From Haloferax elongans ATCC BAA-1513 (GTDB lineage Archaea; Halobacteriota; Halobacteria; Halobacteriales; Haloferacaceae), in NCBI RefSeq assembly GCF_000336755.1, contig NZ_AOLK01000005.1:44904-100208 (forward strand): 55,305 nt of DNA. Direction: 5' to 3'. The notes beneath the pieces were generated by a model. The model was not told where the DNA came from. It saw only the letters and a program-made list of their open reading frames with translations, and did no database searches. Position numbers and translations under genes: made by a program. This document shows positions 22,787 through 32,477 of this stretch, in pieces. Each line of letters opens with the position of its first letter. The first letter of the stretch is position 1.

Positions 22787-25700
22787 CGTCCGAGGCTCTT
22801 CGTCGTCGGTCCTGTCTGTAGAGTCGTCTTCAGTCGAGTGCTGTGCTCCGGCGTCGGTTGGCTTGCCGTCACGACTGGAGGTCTCTGCTGGCGCGTTGTG
22901 ATCGGGAGGAGAAGACGATGAGTGCCCGGACGCCGCGCGATCGTCCTGTGGGCGTGCTGGCTCGTGCTCTTCGACGTCGGAACTGCTGCCGTCGGTGGCT
23001 GGGTGCAGCGGTCGAAGGGTGCCCTGTTCGTAAATTTGTGGCTCGTCGAACTCGGAGTTGTCTCCGTCGGGGAAGACGACAAAGACGAAGTCGTCGTCGG
23101 TCGGCACGCGATCGAACTCGTGGTCGGGAATGAATGGTGCGTACACACGCTTCCAGTCGGCTTCGAGGTCAGCTGTGGATGCATACCGGTGTTTCTCGCC
23201 GTCAGCACACACAACGAATTCCTGTTCGGAGCGGTCGTACTCGTAATACGCGGGGAAGGCATTGGTCGATGGGTCTTTGATTTCGTCCAGGGCACTGAAT
23301 CGTGCGTGTACTCCCCCAGTACTATCTCGGCAGACCACTCCATCGTCGGTTTCAACCCACTGAACCGACACCGAGCGCTCGGTGTCGGCGTCGTAGGCCG
23401 GGCGAAGCGCGTACACACCATCGTCAAACTCGAAGAAGCTGGCGAGGTTGTAGAACTGGCGATGGCCAGCATCGTCGACGCTGCGCGCGAACGTCAGCCG
23501 GTCATAATCGATGGCGGTGTTGTTACCCTCACGCCACGAGTCATACAGCACCTGCTCGCCACGGCGACCCCAGTAGCCAAACTCACCTTTCGTTGCACTC
23601 TCGTCTTTGAGTGTGAAGACACAGAGGCGATCGTTGTTGACGGCCTTTTTCAGGTTCGAGAGTGTCTGCTTCGGTTTCTCGATGGTGGACGTTTCGGCTT
23701 CGATGTTCACGTGCCGGCCCTCGCTCAACGCCCAGACGGCCGGATATTCCTCGCGGAGTTCGTCGCGCAGCGATTCGATCTCGTTGAGGCTGTTGCCATC
23801 CATCGGGTCAATCGGGAGGTCGGCAATCCCGTCTGCGAGTTCGTCACCCACCTGAGTCGGGAGTGACGTGACGTACCCGAGTCTCGTGAACGCTTCGTAG
23901 GACTTCTGGAGGATGAGCCGATGATCGTCGCTCCCACCGCTGGCGCTGCTGCCGGTGTCCTGGCCGAACAGTTCGGCACGGCCCGCTGCAGTAAGCTTCA
24001 CAACTGACTGCCCACTGCGGCGGTCCACCTCGGCATACTGGCCATCATACAGTGTTTGCTCGATAACGTTCGACAGCTGGGACGTGTAGCCAGTGTCGCC
24101 CAACCGTCGCTCGATTTCGCGTTTGGCGTCTGCAATAGCGACATAGCCCTCGTCGTCAGTCTCAATTTCAGGACGGATCTGCGCTGCGAAGACGCCTTCG
24201 AGGATGCGGTCGGTCGGAATGCTGGTGGCGTCGGCCTCAATGCTCCCGTCACCGTCGATGGTGTCGGGGGTAACGACCTCATTGAACTCACCGTATTTGA
24301 GTTCACGTTGAATTTCGTCGTCAGTGAGTGGCTCTGCCCCGAATCGGTGGAGACTCCGCTGTATAGCGTCTGTAGCGTCGTCCTCGTCTCGAAGTGGTGG
24401 GTAGGGCGCGAAGGTCTGAATCTTCACGGGCTCGGACTCGCGCCCGCCTGCCAGCGGTATTTTGGTCCATGCTCGATAGAGGTTCGTCGATTGCAAGTCC
24501 TCGCCAGAATACCCTTTGAACCGCTTCATCAGGAGCCGGGCGTCCTGTTCTCCGGGGGTTCGCATCGCGAGGAGGGTGTTGCAGTTGTTTTCCATCGCCC
24601 GCAGCGTGTCGGGGAACTCGTCGCCGATTTGGCCGGGGTACTGCGTACCGAGGGTGACGCTCATGTACATCGACCGCGCCCGTGCAAGCATCCCCTCGAT
24701 GTCGAGATTGTCGTTGGCGACTTTCTCGAACTCGTCCAACTGGACAAAGAAGGGATTACTTTCGCGAGTGGGGTCCCGGTCCTGCCGCTTCTTCGCCGAC
24801 CACAAATTTCGAAGGACGGTCAGCGTCACCATCTGGTGGATGTCCTCGTTGTCGACGGGGATACGGATGAGCAGAATGCGGTCGTTGTCTAAGATATTGT
24901 CCCAATCGACGGTCGACTCTCGCCGGGCGATGATCTTCCTGATGACGGCGTTTTCGACCCAACTTTTGATCCGCTTCGTGAGTGGTCGAATCTCGTCGTC
25001 TTCCATCTTCGCGATTTCATGCAGGAATTCGCTCAGGTAGGGGTCGTCGACCTGTTCGGCGAACACCTCACGGCGCTCGGCGTTCAGGAGAATGAAGTAC
25101 ATATCGATGATGGAATATTTGTCTGCGGGGTCGTCAGCCTCGGCGTTAGCCCGCAACATTGCTCGCCCCATCGACTCGGTGACCGCTTGCATGTTGACGC
25201 CCCAGTACTCGTCGTTGTCGAAAATCGCAATCAGGTTCTCAAGCCGACTTTCGATTTCGCGTTCGAGTTCAGCGTCGTTCTCCGTCTCGGGCACATCGAG
25301 CATGTTAATCCCGATGGTGCGACCCCACTGCGCCGACCCCGGTTCGAGGAAGATAACATCGTCCAGACGGTCCTTCGGGAGTTGTTGGAGGAGTTCGAGC
25401 GTGTCGCCGGATGCTTTCGGGTCGATATTACAGAAACCGTGGCCGGCGTAGGCGTGCTGGACGGCTTTGTTCTGCAGGGCGGTCGTCTTCCCCGCGCCAG
25501 TCGTTCCGCTAATCCAGAGGTGGCGGAACTGCGATTCGAACCGGATGGGTGCCTCACGGAAGCCCGTCTGTGCGCCATCGTCGTAGCCAATCCAGAGCGG
25601 CTTTTCGGGGTTGGTGACGCCGCTTTCGAACATTTCGCGGACGTACGGCCCGGCGACCAACCCCTCGGACTTGGTGTCGGTCGCGACGGCTTTCCCACCG

Positions 25701-25885
25701 ACGCGGGTGTGCTTTGCGTCGGTAATTTGGTAGGGATCACCTGTTATCGACGTCGGCCCAGACTCCTGTGTGCTGTCTTGGGCGGTGTCTCTGGGACCGT
25801 CACTTTCGAGTTCGGTTCGCTCGTCGGTGCCGTCGGCGTCGTCGGGGCTGTCGTTCGAGTTTGAATTTGTGAATCGGTCGAACAT
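22778..25885 (-). CDS. VirD4/TraG-like coupling ATPase
   Basis: The 1035-residue protein has a long acidic, disordered N-terminal tail (1-55), an ATPase core with Walker A in ISGTTGAGKTTA near residue 130 and Walker B FFVQLDEFEKV near 383, then an LGTQYPGQIG motif near 415 typical of the TraD/VirD4/HerA group. From about 520 the C-terminal half contains a winged-helix-like region and a final disordered acidic stretch. The family feeds DNA-protein substrates into a type IV secretion channel. No N-terminal membrane helices are present, so anchoring must come from a partner, perhaps the unknown protein at 25909 or the VirB4-like ATPase. It is the last gene of the minus-strand operon, 23 bases after its neighbour. 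Confidence 0.75.
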   Translation of the reverse strand: MFDRFTNSNSNDSPDDADGTDERTELESDGPRDTAQDSTQESGPTSITGDPYQITDAKHTRVGGKAVATDTKSEGLVAGPYVREMFESGVTNPEKPLWIGYDDGAQTGFREAPIRFESQFRHLWISGTTGAGKTTALQNKAVQHAYAGHGFCNIDPKASGDTLELLQQLPKDRLDDVIFLEPGSAQWGRTIGINMLDVPETENDAELEREIESRLENLIAIFDNDEYWGVNMQAVTESMGRAMLRANAEADDPADKYSIIDMYFILLNAERREVFAEQVDDPYLSEFLHEIAKMEDDEIRPLTKRIKSWVENAVIRKIIARRESTVDWDNILDNDRILLIRIPVDNEDIHQMVTLTVLRNLWSAKKRQDRDPTRESNPFFVQLDEFEKVANDNLDIEGMLARARSMYMSVTLGTQYPGQIGDEFPDTLRAMENNCNTLLAMRTPGEQDARLLMKRFKGYSGEDLQSTNLYRAWTKIPLAGGRESEPVKIQTFAPYPPLRDEDDATDAIQRSLHRFGAEPLTDDEIQRELKYGEFNEVVTPDTIDGDGSIEADATSIPTDRILEGVFAAQIRPEIETDDEGYVAIADAKREIERRLGDTGYTSQLSNVIEQTLYDGQYAEVDRRSGQSVVKLTAAGRAELFGQDTGSSASGGSDDHRLILQKSYEAFTRLGYVTSLPTQVGDELADGIADLPIDPMDGNSLNEIESLRDELREEYPAVWALSEGRHVNIEAETSTIEKPKQTLSNLKKAVNNDRLCVFTLKDESATKGEFGYWGRRGEQVLYDSWREGNNTAIDYDRLTFARSVDDAGHRQFYNLASFFEFDDGVYALRPAYDADTERSVSVQWVETDDGVVCRDSTGGVHARFSALDEIKDPSTNAFPAYYEYDRSEQEFVVCADGEKHRYASTADLEADWKRVYAPFIPDHEFDRVPTDDDFVFVVFPDGDNSEFDEPQIYEQGTLRPLHPATDGSSSDVEEHEPARPQDDRAASGHSSSSPPDHNAPAETSSRDGKPTDAGAQHSTEDDSTDRTDDEEPRTLF

Positions 25886-25908
25886 TGGTTTGAGGGGGGA
25901 GAAGAGAG

Positions 25909-27102
25909 TTAGTTGTCGTGCGTGTCCCAGCCGTCTGTGTCGGTCTCGGTCTCGGTCTCAGTCTCAGTCTCAGTGGCGGTTGCTCGGGGCGGTGTGTCGT
26001 CGGCTGCGAAGCGGTCGGCGTCGGCGGGAATGCGGTCGCCGCGTTGGGTGTACCGCCAGTCGATTTTCGGTGTCTCAATCTCGTCCGATGGAATATGTGC
26101 AACCCCGGCGAGTTCGTCGACGGTCATAATCATCTCGCGGTCGACCCACTCGCGGGCGGTCATCTGCTGGATGAACGCACGCAGGTCCTCGGCCCGCTGT
26201 GGTTCTTCGTGGTGCCACACCGGGTTGTCGGTCAGTCCTTGCTCGGTGATGGCGTTGTAGTATTTCCGGTACATCCCTGCCACCCCACGTGCTCGGGATT
26301 CGGCTTCGTCTGGGTTCGAGGAGATGGCGAGGATACGAAGATTAACGTGGAACGCCTGTTGGCCGCGCTGCTGTTCGATCGTCTTGGCGGCCTGCTTGTC
26401 CTTCGCGCTGGCGGGGCGTGTCCGGGGATTGAGCCACCCAACGGAGGTCCCTTGCCGGAGGGCGTGGGCGAGGTCGTCGACACTGTTGTGGCGGAACAGG
26501 TCGCCGTCTGTCCAGGACTGTTTGGCCGGGCGGAAGACAACCTGCGTGACGACCTTGCTGTCGTCCAGCGACAACATCTCGCTGGTGATTTCGCCGTAGG
26601 GGTCGGTCTCCCAGTCCTCACTGTTGTGGTGGCGAATCGGGTAGTACGGAATCTTCTCCATCTCCATCCACGCCCCAGCAACGTACTCGTCGGGGTCGAT
26701 GACGGGGAATGCGGAGCCGTCCTCGACGGGGAAGACTTCCGAGTTCGCGTAGTTGTTCCCGACACGGCGGCGGAACTTGTCGGCAGCAGCCTCGCTCGCC
26801 GCGTGCATGTAGAACTTGATTGTCCCTTCGTCGAACCACACTTCGAACGAGTGGTGGTCACTCGTGTTCCTCCCCATGAAGTCTGTCGTCACGTCATGGA
26901 CTGATTGGAGGAGGCCCGCGCCGTCGACGACGCCCTGATTTTTCTTGTACGGCCGGATGCGAAGGAGGGTTCCGGGCGCACTCTCGGGGTGCTGGAGGTA
27001 CGGCTCGTCAATATCGAGTTGCGTTGCGACGTACTGTGGAGACCCATAGCGGTACTCAGTGATGACGTCTTTGGCTTTTTGAATGAATTCAGGTCCTGAC
27101 AT
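25909..27102 (-). CDS. Conjugation-module protein of unknown fold
   Basis: The 397-residue protein lies between the VirB4-like and VirD4-like ATPases with short gaps (30 and 23 bases), a fixed arrangement in haloarchaeal conjugation-like clusters as I know them. It has alpha/beta content with repeated charged strands, for example HSFEVWFDEGTIKFYMHAAS near residue 88 and AFHVNLRILAIS near 250, resembling the N-terminal non-ATPase half that precedes HerA/VirB4 domains, but no Walker motif of its own. The C terminus is a simple TETETETETETD run encoded by hexamer-like repeats at 25940-25980. It may be a partner or adaptor of the coupling ATPase. Confidence 0.6.
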   Translation of the reverse strand: MSGPEFIQKAKDVITEYRYGSPQYVATQLDIDEPYLQHPESAPGTLLRIRPYKKNQGVVDGAGLLQSVHDVTTDFMGRNTSDHHSFEVWFDEGTIKFYMHAASEAAADKFRRRVGNNYANSEVFPVEDGSAFPVIDPDEYVAGAWMEMEKIPYYPIRHHNSEDWETDPYGEITSEMLSLDDSKVVTQVVFRPAKQSWTDGDLFRHNSVDDLAHALRQGTSVGWLNPRTRPASAKDKQAAKTIEQQRGQQAFHVNLRILAISSNPDEAESRARGVAGMYRKYYNAITEQGLTDNPVWHHEEPQRAEDLRAFIQQMTAREWVDREMIMTVDELAGVAHIPSDEIETPKIDWRYTQRGDRIPADADRFAADDTPPRATATETETETETETDTDGWDTHDN

Positions 27103-27132
27103 TGCTCTCGTGTTGTGAGGTTGGTCGGCTGG

Positions 27133-30100
27133 CTAGTCGTCCGTCGTCTCACCACCGTCCGCACGTGCGCGGTCGGCGCCGTTTCTGAGCGTCGACACTG
27201 CAGCGTCGAGGAGGTCCTGCGTCGAAAGCCCGCTGTCGAGAAGCCGGTCGACCTCGTCGTCGCTCAATCCGTAGCGGTTTGTGAGGGCGTTCTGGTGGGC
27301 CTGTTCTTCGACAAACGTTTGGAAGTCGACGAACGCCTCTGGCGCGCCGTGAATCGCCTGTTCGATGACCCGCCGGTCGTCGGGTTCGTACTCGATGATG
27401 CGCTTTTCGAACTCGTCGGCTTCGATGTGGAGCGGGTACGTGCCGTGTTCTTCGACGTGGACGAGTGCTTGCGAGTAGCCGCGTTCTTCTTCGCCCGAGT
27501 CGGCTCGACGAACGTAATCGCGCTGCTCGCTGGAGAGGCCAACTTTGTCTGCAATCTCGTCGCTGAGGTCGGGGAGTTTGTGGAAGACTTTGATAGGACA
27601 CATGCCGATAATCTTCTCGGCCTGTTCGGTCTCGTAGAACTCCTGGGCGGTCTGCGAAAGGAGGATGATTCGCAGGCCAGCGTGACGCTGGTGGCGGAAC
27701 GCGGTTTCGAGGAAGTCGAGGTTCGCTTGGTCTTCGAACAGGTAGTGCGCTTCGTCGATTGCGAGTTCGACGTTCCGGTCGGTGCGCTTGGCCTGCTGGT
27801 AGATTGTGCTCAAAAGCAGCTGCATCATGAACTGCTGGCGGTCAATCCCAGAGGCAGTGCCCTCAATCTGTCCGAGGTCGATGTAGACGACCTTGTTGTC
27901 GCCTTCGAGGATGTCGATATCGGACTGCTTCGAGAGGTTCTGATAAGCTCCCGACTCCCGGAATGGTTGGAGGGCAATGGCGAGTTTGTCGGCGTACTCG
28001 GCGACGAGGTCGTTTGCTGAGTCGGAGTCTGCAATGTCGTAGTCGCCGGGAGACTCCGAGATGTCACTCAGGAGACGGTGGATTTCCAGCATCGTCGGGG
28101 AGTTCTCCGGCGTGTGCGTGGAGATGTCACCTTCGATGGCCCCTGCTTGTCGGTACCCCTCGTCGAGGACGTAAGAAAGCACGCCAGATTCGGCCCCGAT
28201 TTCAATCCCCCGTGCGCTCAGGAAGTTCTCGATAATCGCGTATGATTCGTCTTTCTTCGCGGAGAGGGGTGACACGTCGCCACTCTGTTCGAGGACTTCG
28301 GCGGGGGTCTTGCGGATTTCGAGGGGATTGAGGTTCGTGTCCCCGCCGACAGTAATCGTCTTAGCGTTGAGGGCGTCAGCGACCCCACGGAAGTCCCCAA
28401 CCGGGTCGATAAGGACGAGCATTGTGTCGTCGTGCCGCTTCATCATCCCCAAGTTGCGCATGAGTTCACCGAACGTCTTTCCAGCCCCAGTCGTCCCGAC
28501 GACAAGCTCGCTGTGGCCGACATCGAGGTCCCACGGGTTGATTCGAACTGGCGAGCCATTGTGACCGTGGTAGCCGTATTTGATGCCCTCGTCCATCAGC
28601 AGGTAGTTCGACGAGAACGGGAACATCGCGCCGATGGCCTGATTGGTCATCGTCGACATGCGGTCGTGGCCGAGTTCGTTTGCGCCGAGCGGTGAGACCG
28701 TCGCCAGCCCCTTTTCTTGCCAGCGGTTCGCGGTTTTCAGCGTACAGTTCGCGGGGGCTTCTTTGACAATCGACCGCAGGCGCGTCGTCTTGTTCTTCAG
28801 TGCCTGCTTGCTGTCGGCCGTCAGGCGAATGAACACACCGGCCCTGAAGAACGACGCTTTGTTCGCACGCACGAGCGAGCGCAGGAACTTCGCGTGGTCG
28901 ATGTCCTCCTGGAGGTCCTCAGACCTGAGGCTGTTCGAGTCGTGCTGGTCGACCTTCAGGTCCGAAATCCAGTCGGCCATCATGTCCGACGCAGACTGGC
29001 TATCGAACGGTTCGAGATGGATTGAAATGTCCGTCTGGAGGTCAGTTTCCAACAGCAGGCGTTCCAACATCCCGTTGGCCGGTTCTTCGGGGAACTGCTC
29101 GATCCAGAACGTCCGCGTGTAGGTCTCGCCGTTGATGACCGTGTAGGTCGTTTCGCGGTCGATATCTGATGGTGCGACGACTGACTTGTGCATGTCGCCC
29201 GGGCGGTCGAGTCGCGGCGTCTCAGAGCGCTCGTCGTCGCTGTCGTCCTCTGATGAGTCAGGGGCAGACGAGTCGGTGTCGGCATCCAGCGTCTCGACAA
29301 CATCGTCTGGGTCCGGCGTCGACGGCACATCATCGCTAATGCCGTGATTGACGACCGGGAACGTGCCGATAGCGTTCGTGATGTCGCCGTACTCTTCAGT
29401 CCGGTTCGTCCAGTATTCTTTCGTCGCTCTCGCGAGGTCGTAGGAGTCGACCGGCGAGACAGCACAGCGGTACAGCGACGACCCACCGCGACGAATCTGT
29501 TCGAGACGGGATTCTAACTTCTCTTCTTTGAGTCGTTCTCGTTCGGCATCGCTGAGGCCGTCGGACTGGAAGCGGTCGAAGAACCGCCCAACAACGGGTA
29601 CGTCTGCGAGGTATGCCAAGACGCTGTCGCCGGTCTCGTCGTACTGTTCGACATCCTCGTCGCGAACCGCGGTCACGATGTAGTAGTCCCGGACGAGCGT
29701 TCGCTCCGAGTCAATCGCGCCGTCTGCGTCGGTATGCCAGTCGATGAACTCCTCGATGAGTCGTTTGAGAACCGGCCGAGAGCGAACGTCGGCGTCACCA
29801 AGACGGGCCTGGAGGTCACGAACAACCTCGTCTTGGTCCATCTCACGGGACGTGATGTAGATTTTCGCCGGGAAGTCGATGCTTGCGTTGACGAACTCAG
29901 ACAGCGAGTGGACGGCCCGCTCCCACGCATCCTCGTCTTCGAGGGCCATGTTCGCTGGCGTGACTCGCATCGCTCCCACGAGGGCACCGTCTGTCCGCTC
30001 GATCGCGTGCGGGTAGATGCGCTCTAGCCGGGGGAGGTACAGGAGTTCGTCGTCCCCGTGGCTGAGCTCCTTGTTTTTGATCGCCCACGTGATGCGAGCG

Positions 30101-30363
30101 GCCAACCACTCAGTGAGCCACAGATGCGCGGGCTTGACCTTGTGCAACAAAAGCAGCACAAGGCAGAGCATCACCCCAAGTCCGATAATCGGGAGTGTAA
30201 ACGTGCTTGGGACGACCGTCGCCCCGATGAGTGTTCCAAATGCGAGACATGCGAATAACAGGAGTTCTCCGATGGAGAACCCCCGGAAGAAGGGGGTTGT
30301 CCCACCAAGGTTCCGGTGAATTCGTCGTGCGCTGTGCTCGTCTTCGTGCGTGTCTGTTACCAT
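27133..30363 (-). CDS. PrgI-VirB4-like secretion ATPase
   Basis: The 1076-residue protein has an N-terminal PrgI/VirB3-like part with two membrane helices (residues 28-66) after GTTPFFRGFSIGELLLFA, then a VirB4/CagE-like N domain (about 85-560, interrupted by an acidic disordered insert near 345-395), and a HerA/VirB4 ATPase domain. Walker A VVGTTGAGKT lies near residue 626 and Walker B LAIDEAHYLF near 868; LSQTAQEF near 905 is a sensor-like motif. It should power pilus assembly or DNA transfer at the membrane. It starts six bases after the VirB6-like gene. Fusion of the VirB3-like and VirB4-like parts is known in Gram-positive and archaeal systems. Confidence 0.8.
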   Translation of the reverse strand: MVTDTHEDEHSARRIHRNLGGTTPFFRGFSIGELLLFACLAFGTLIGATVVPSTFTLPIIGLGVMLCLVLLLLHKVKPAHLWLTEWLAARITWAIKNKELSHGDDELLYLPRLERIYPHAIERTDGALVGAMRVTPANMALEDEDAWERAVHSLSEFVNASIDFPAKIYITSREMDQDEVVRDLQARLGDADVRSRPVLKRLIEEFIDWHTDADGAIDSERTLVRDYYIVTAVRDEDVEQYDETGDSVLAYLADVPVVGRFFDRFQSDGLSDAERERLKEEKLESRLEQIRRGGSSLYRCAVSPVDSYDLARATKEYWTNRTEEYGDITNAIGTFPVVNHGISDDVPSTPDPDDVVETLDADTDSSAPDSSEDDSDDERSETPRLDRPGDMHKSVVAPSDIDRETTYTVINGETYTRTFWIEQFPEEPANGMLERLLLETDLQTDISIHLEPFDSQSASDMMADWISDLKVDQHDSNSLRSEDLQEDIDHAKFLRSLVRANKASFFRAGVFIRLTADSKQALKNKTTRLRSIVKEAPANCTLKTANRWQEKGLATVSPLGANELGHDRMSTMTNQAIGAMFPFSSNYLLMDEGIKYGYHGHNGSPVRINPWDLDVGHSELVVGTTGAGKTFGELMRNLGMMKRHDDTMLVLIDPVGDFRGVADALNAKTITVGGDTNLNPLEIRKTPAEVLEQSGDVSPLSAKKDESYAIIENFLSARGIEIGAESGVLSYVLDEGYRQAGAIEGDISTHTPENSPTMLEIHRLLSDISESPGDYDIADSDSANDLVAEYADKLAIALQPFRESGAYQNLSKQSDIDILEGDNKVVYIDLGQIEGTASGIDRQQFMMQLLLSTIYQQAKRTDRNVELAIDEAHYLFEDQANLDFLETAFRHQRHAGLRIILLSQTAQEFYETEQAEKIIGMCPIKVFHKLPDLSDEIADKVGLSSEQRDYVRRADSGEEERGYSQALVHVEEHGTYPLHIEADEFEKRIIEYEPDDRRVIEQAIHGAPEAFVDFQTFVEEQAHQNALTNRYGLSDDEVDRLLDSGLSTQDLLDAAVSTLRNGADRARADGGETTDD

Positions 30364-30369
30364 CAGTAC

Positions 30370-31566
30370 TCACCAGCGTGAAACTTTCTGCTTCGTGTTC
30401 TTGAGCGACTGCTTCGACCGTTTTTTCGCGAGCTCTTTCGCTCGACGGGCGTCCGATTTTGCCTTGTCGCGCATGCGACCGGACCCTGATTTACGGAGGG
30501 TGTTGTACCGCTTTGCGTGGGTCTTCGCCGACCGCGCTGACGACCCGAGCTTGTAGGCTTTCGACTGACCACCGCCGAGCTTCGCCTGACCGCCCTTTCC
30601 AAGCGAGCCACGGCCGTTCTGTGCGAACCCACGATGCACGTTGCGGGCACCGCGAACCGACTTGCCGACACCCGTCTTTGCTGTGGCCGCTGCAGCGGCG
30701 GGGTTCGATCTCCGCGCCGTCTGGTGAGCAAGTGACCGCATCGTTGGCGATGACCAGTAGATAGTCAGGAGCGACGAAATGCAGGCTGCGGGGATGAGTG
30801 CCAACCCCATGAACAGCATGAACAGCCCATCAGGGTCCGCTGTTAAATCCATCTGCCAGCCGATACGGAAGAGGACTGCAGCTGGAAGGCCTGCGAGAAC
30901 TAACCCAGGGTATACTCCGGCCAGCCGCTTTGCCATGTTCGACGCGGGCGTGAACGGCCAGACCTCGAACGCCCAGATGGCTCCAAGAATTGGTATCAAC
31001 GGCGTCAGAACGGCGATAGCCAACCACCGGAATGCGTAGATGAGGGCTGCAATGAGGAGCAGGACGTTCGAGACCAGTGCCATGATAAGAACTGCAAACA
31101 GCCCTCCGATGGAGGCCTCAGCCAGGCTCCCAAAGCCAGACGACATGTCGTTTATTGGGGCAATAGTGTGCCCAATCGCATCGACAAACTGGAGTGGAAC
31201 CGATACGAGCGGGAACCACACGAAGGTTCCAATCCCGACGAGTGCAACCCGCCGAAGTAATCGCTTCTGTCGGTAGCGGCTGATTGACCCCGAACTAATG
31301 CCGATGTACGCCAGCCCAATCATGAGCGAGACGAACGTCAGGGGCATGATGTACTTGAGATAGAGGTCCGAATAGAGGCTCTGCCAAGGGGTGTTGTCGG
31401 GCGCTCCAACGACGATGTAGCGTGCGTTTGACTTGGGCGTTGGAACACCGACAATCGGACTCAGAAGGGCGTCGAAAATGTCCTTCGCGAGCCCTAAGAG
31501 AGCGTCCTTGATGTCCGTGAGAACGTCGTTGATGGCGTTCTCAACTTGGTGTTCCAGCCAGCCCAT
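30370..31566 (-). CDS. VirB6/TrbL-like polytopic membrane protein
   Basis: The 398-residue protein has an amphipathic N-terminal helix (EHQVENAINDVLTDIKDALL), hydrophobic helices at about residues 70-93, 106-125, 150-175, 178-205, 222-242 and 252-275, and a strongly basic tail from 285 rich in Lys, Arg, Gly and Ser. This topology and the place directly upstream of the VirB4-like gene match VirB6/TrbL-type channel components of type IV secretion. The basic tail is unusual in an acidic haloarchaeal proteome and may contact DNA. Its ATG overlaps the TGA of the lipoprotein gene by one base (31566). Confidence 0.65.
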   Translation of the reverse strand: MGWLEHQVENAINDVLTDIKDALLGLAKDIFDALLSPIVGVPTPKSNARYIVVGAPDNTPWQSLYSDLYLKYIMPLTFVSLMIGLAYIGISSGSISRYRQKRLLRRVALVGIGTFVWFPLVSVPLQFVDAIGHTIAPINDMSSGFGSLAEASIGGLFAVLIMALVSNVLLLIAALIYAFRWLAIAVLTPLIPILGAIWAFEVWPFTPASNMAKRLAGVYPGLVLAGLPAAVLFRIGWQMDLTADPDGLFMLFMGLALIPAACISSLLTIYWSSPTMRSLAHQTARRSNPAAAAATAKTGVGKSVRGARNVHRGFAQNGRGSLGKGGQAKLGGGQSKAYKLGSSARSAKTHAKRYNTLRKSGSGRMRDKAKSDARRAKELAKKRSKQSLKNTKQKVSRW

Positions 31567-32477
31567 CAGGACTCACTCTCCGTCGACGTTGATGCAGACG
31601 TGTCCTTGGAGGTGACTGGTCCTTCTTCACCAATCGACAGGTCGCACTCATACTTTTTCCCCCCGTACTCAATCATCTGCTTGTACTTGGGGTTCTCACC
31701 AGCCTGGACAGCTGCCTCAACAATCATCGCCTCCGTACCCAGTTCACCACACGGAACCGGAGTACCAACCCCTGTCCGGCTTTCCGTCTGGTAAACCTCA
31801 GACTTCGAAAAGACAGTCGCCGTTTCACCTGCTGAAAGTACACGTTCATACCCATGGTCTACCAATTCCCTCGGATACACCCGTGAGAGCGGCGCACCTT
31901 TCCATTTAACCGCACTCAGATACGTCGGTGCGTTGCCCGAGTTCTCGATGGTGAGCGCTGCGTATTTTTTCCATCCACGACGGTCCTTATCCCAGTCCAT
32001 CTCTGGGTTGTTCTTCGCCCACTTCACGTCTCGAATCGTCAGCTCTGGACGAATCGAAATCGACGTTTCACCAACCGTCGAGTCGCCACTAACCGCGAGG
32101 ACGCGGTATTCCCCCGGCGTGTAGCCGTCTTCTGCTTCGCCGAGGAGTTCGAAGGTGACTCGCGTCACGCCCTCTCGAACTCGCCCTTGGTCTTTCATCT
32201 CACCACTTGGGCCGATGAGGTTCACAAACTCGGCGTCCACGTCGGGTTCGAGGTCGACCACAAGGTCGGTCTGTTCCATCGCGACACGCGAGAAGACTGC
32301 ACTCCCGTCGGCGGGGTCAGACGTGTGGGTGTCGCCTGCAGTTTCGTTTGCTGTGCCGTCTGGGAGGGTCGAGTCGGATGACACGCACCCAGAGAGCGCG
32401 AGAAGTGCGCCCGAAAGGCTACTCAGGACTGTTCGGCGAGCGATACGACTCTCGGTACTGGTATTGTCGTCTGTCAT
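31566..32477 (-). CDS. Tat-exported lipoprotein of the conjugation module
   Basis: The 303-residue protein carries RIARRTVLSSLSGALLALSGC at residues 10 to 30: twin arginine, hydrophobic core and a lipobox ending in Cys, so it is exported folded and anchored by lipid. The mature part starts with a Thr/Asp-rich linker and continues as beta-rich domains (VTRVTFELLGEAEDG; ALTIENSGNAPTYLSAVKWK) like extracellular immunoglobulin-type folds. It overlaps the genes on both sides (one base at 31566 and four at 32474-32477), tying it to the operon. It may form the outer, cell-surface part of the transfer apparatus. The signal sequence is clear; the role is inferred. Confidence 0.65.
   Translation of the reverse strand: MTDDNTSTESRIARRTVLSSLSGALLALSGCVSSDSTLPDGTANETAGDTHTSDPADGSAVFSRVAMEQTDLVVDLEPDVDAEFVNLIGPSGEMKDQGRVREGVTRVTFELLGEAEDGYTPGEYRVLAVSGDSTVGETSISIRPELTIRDVKWAKNNPEMDWDKDRRGWKKYAALTIENSGNAPTYLSAVKWKGAPLSRVYPRELVDHGYERVLSAGETATVFSKSEVYQTESRTGVGTPVPCGELGTEAMIVEAAVQAGENPKYKQMIEYGGKKYECDLSIGEEGPVTSKDTSASTSTESES

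Noticed and set aside
23302-29122. Numerous long plus-strand frames opposite the conjugation genes
   Set aside because: They are complements of high-G+C acidic genes on the minus strand with complete domain motifs, the usual shadow effect.
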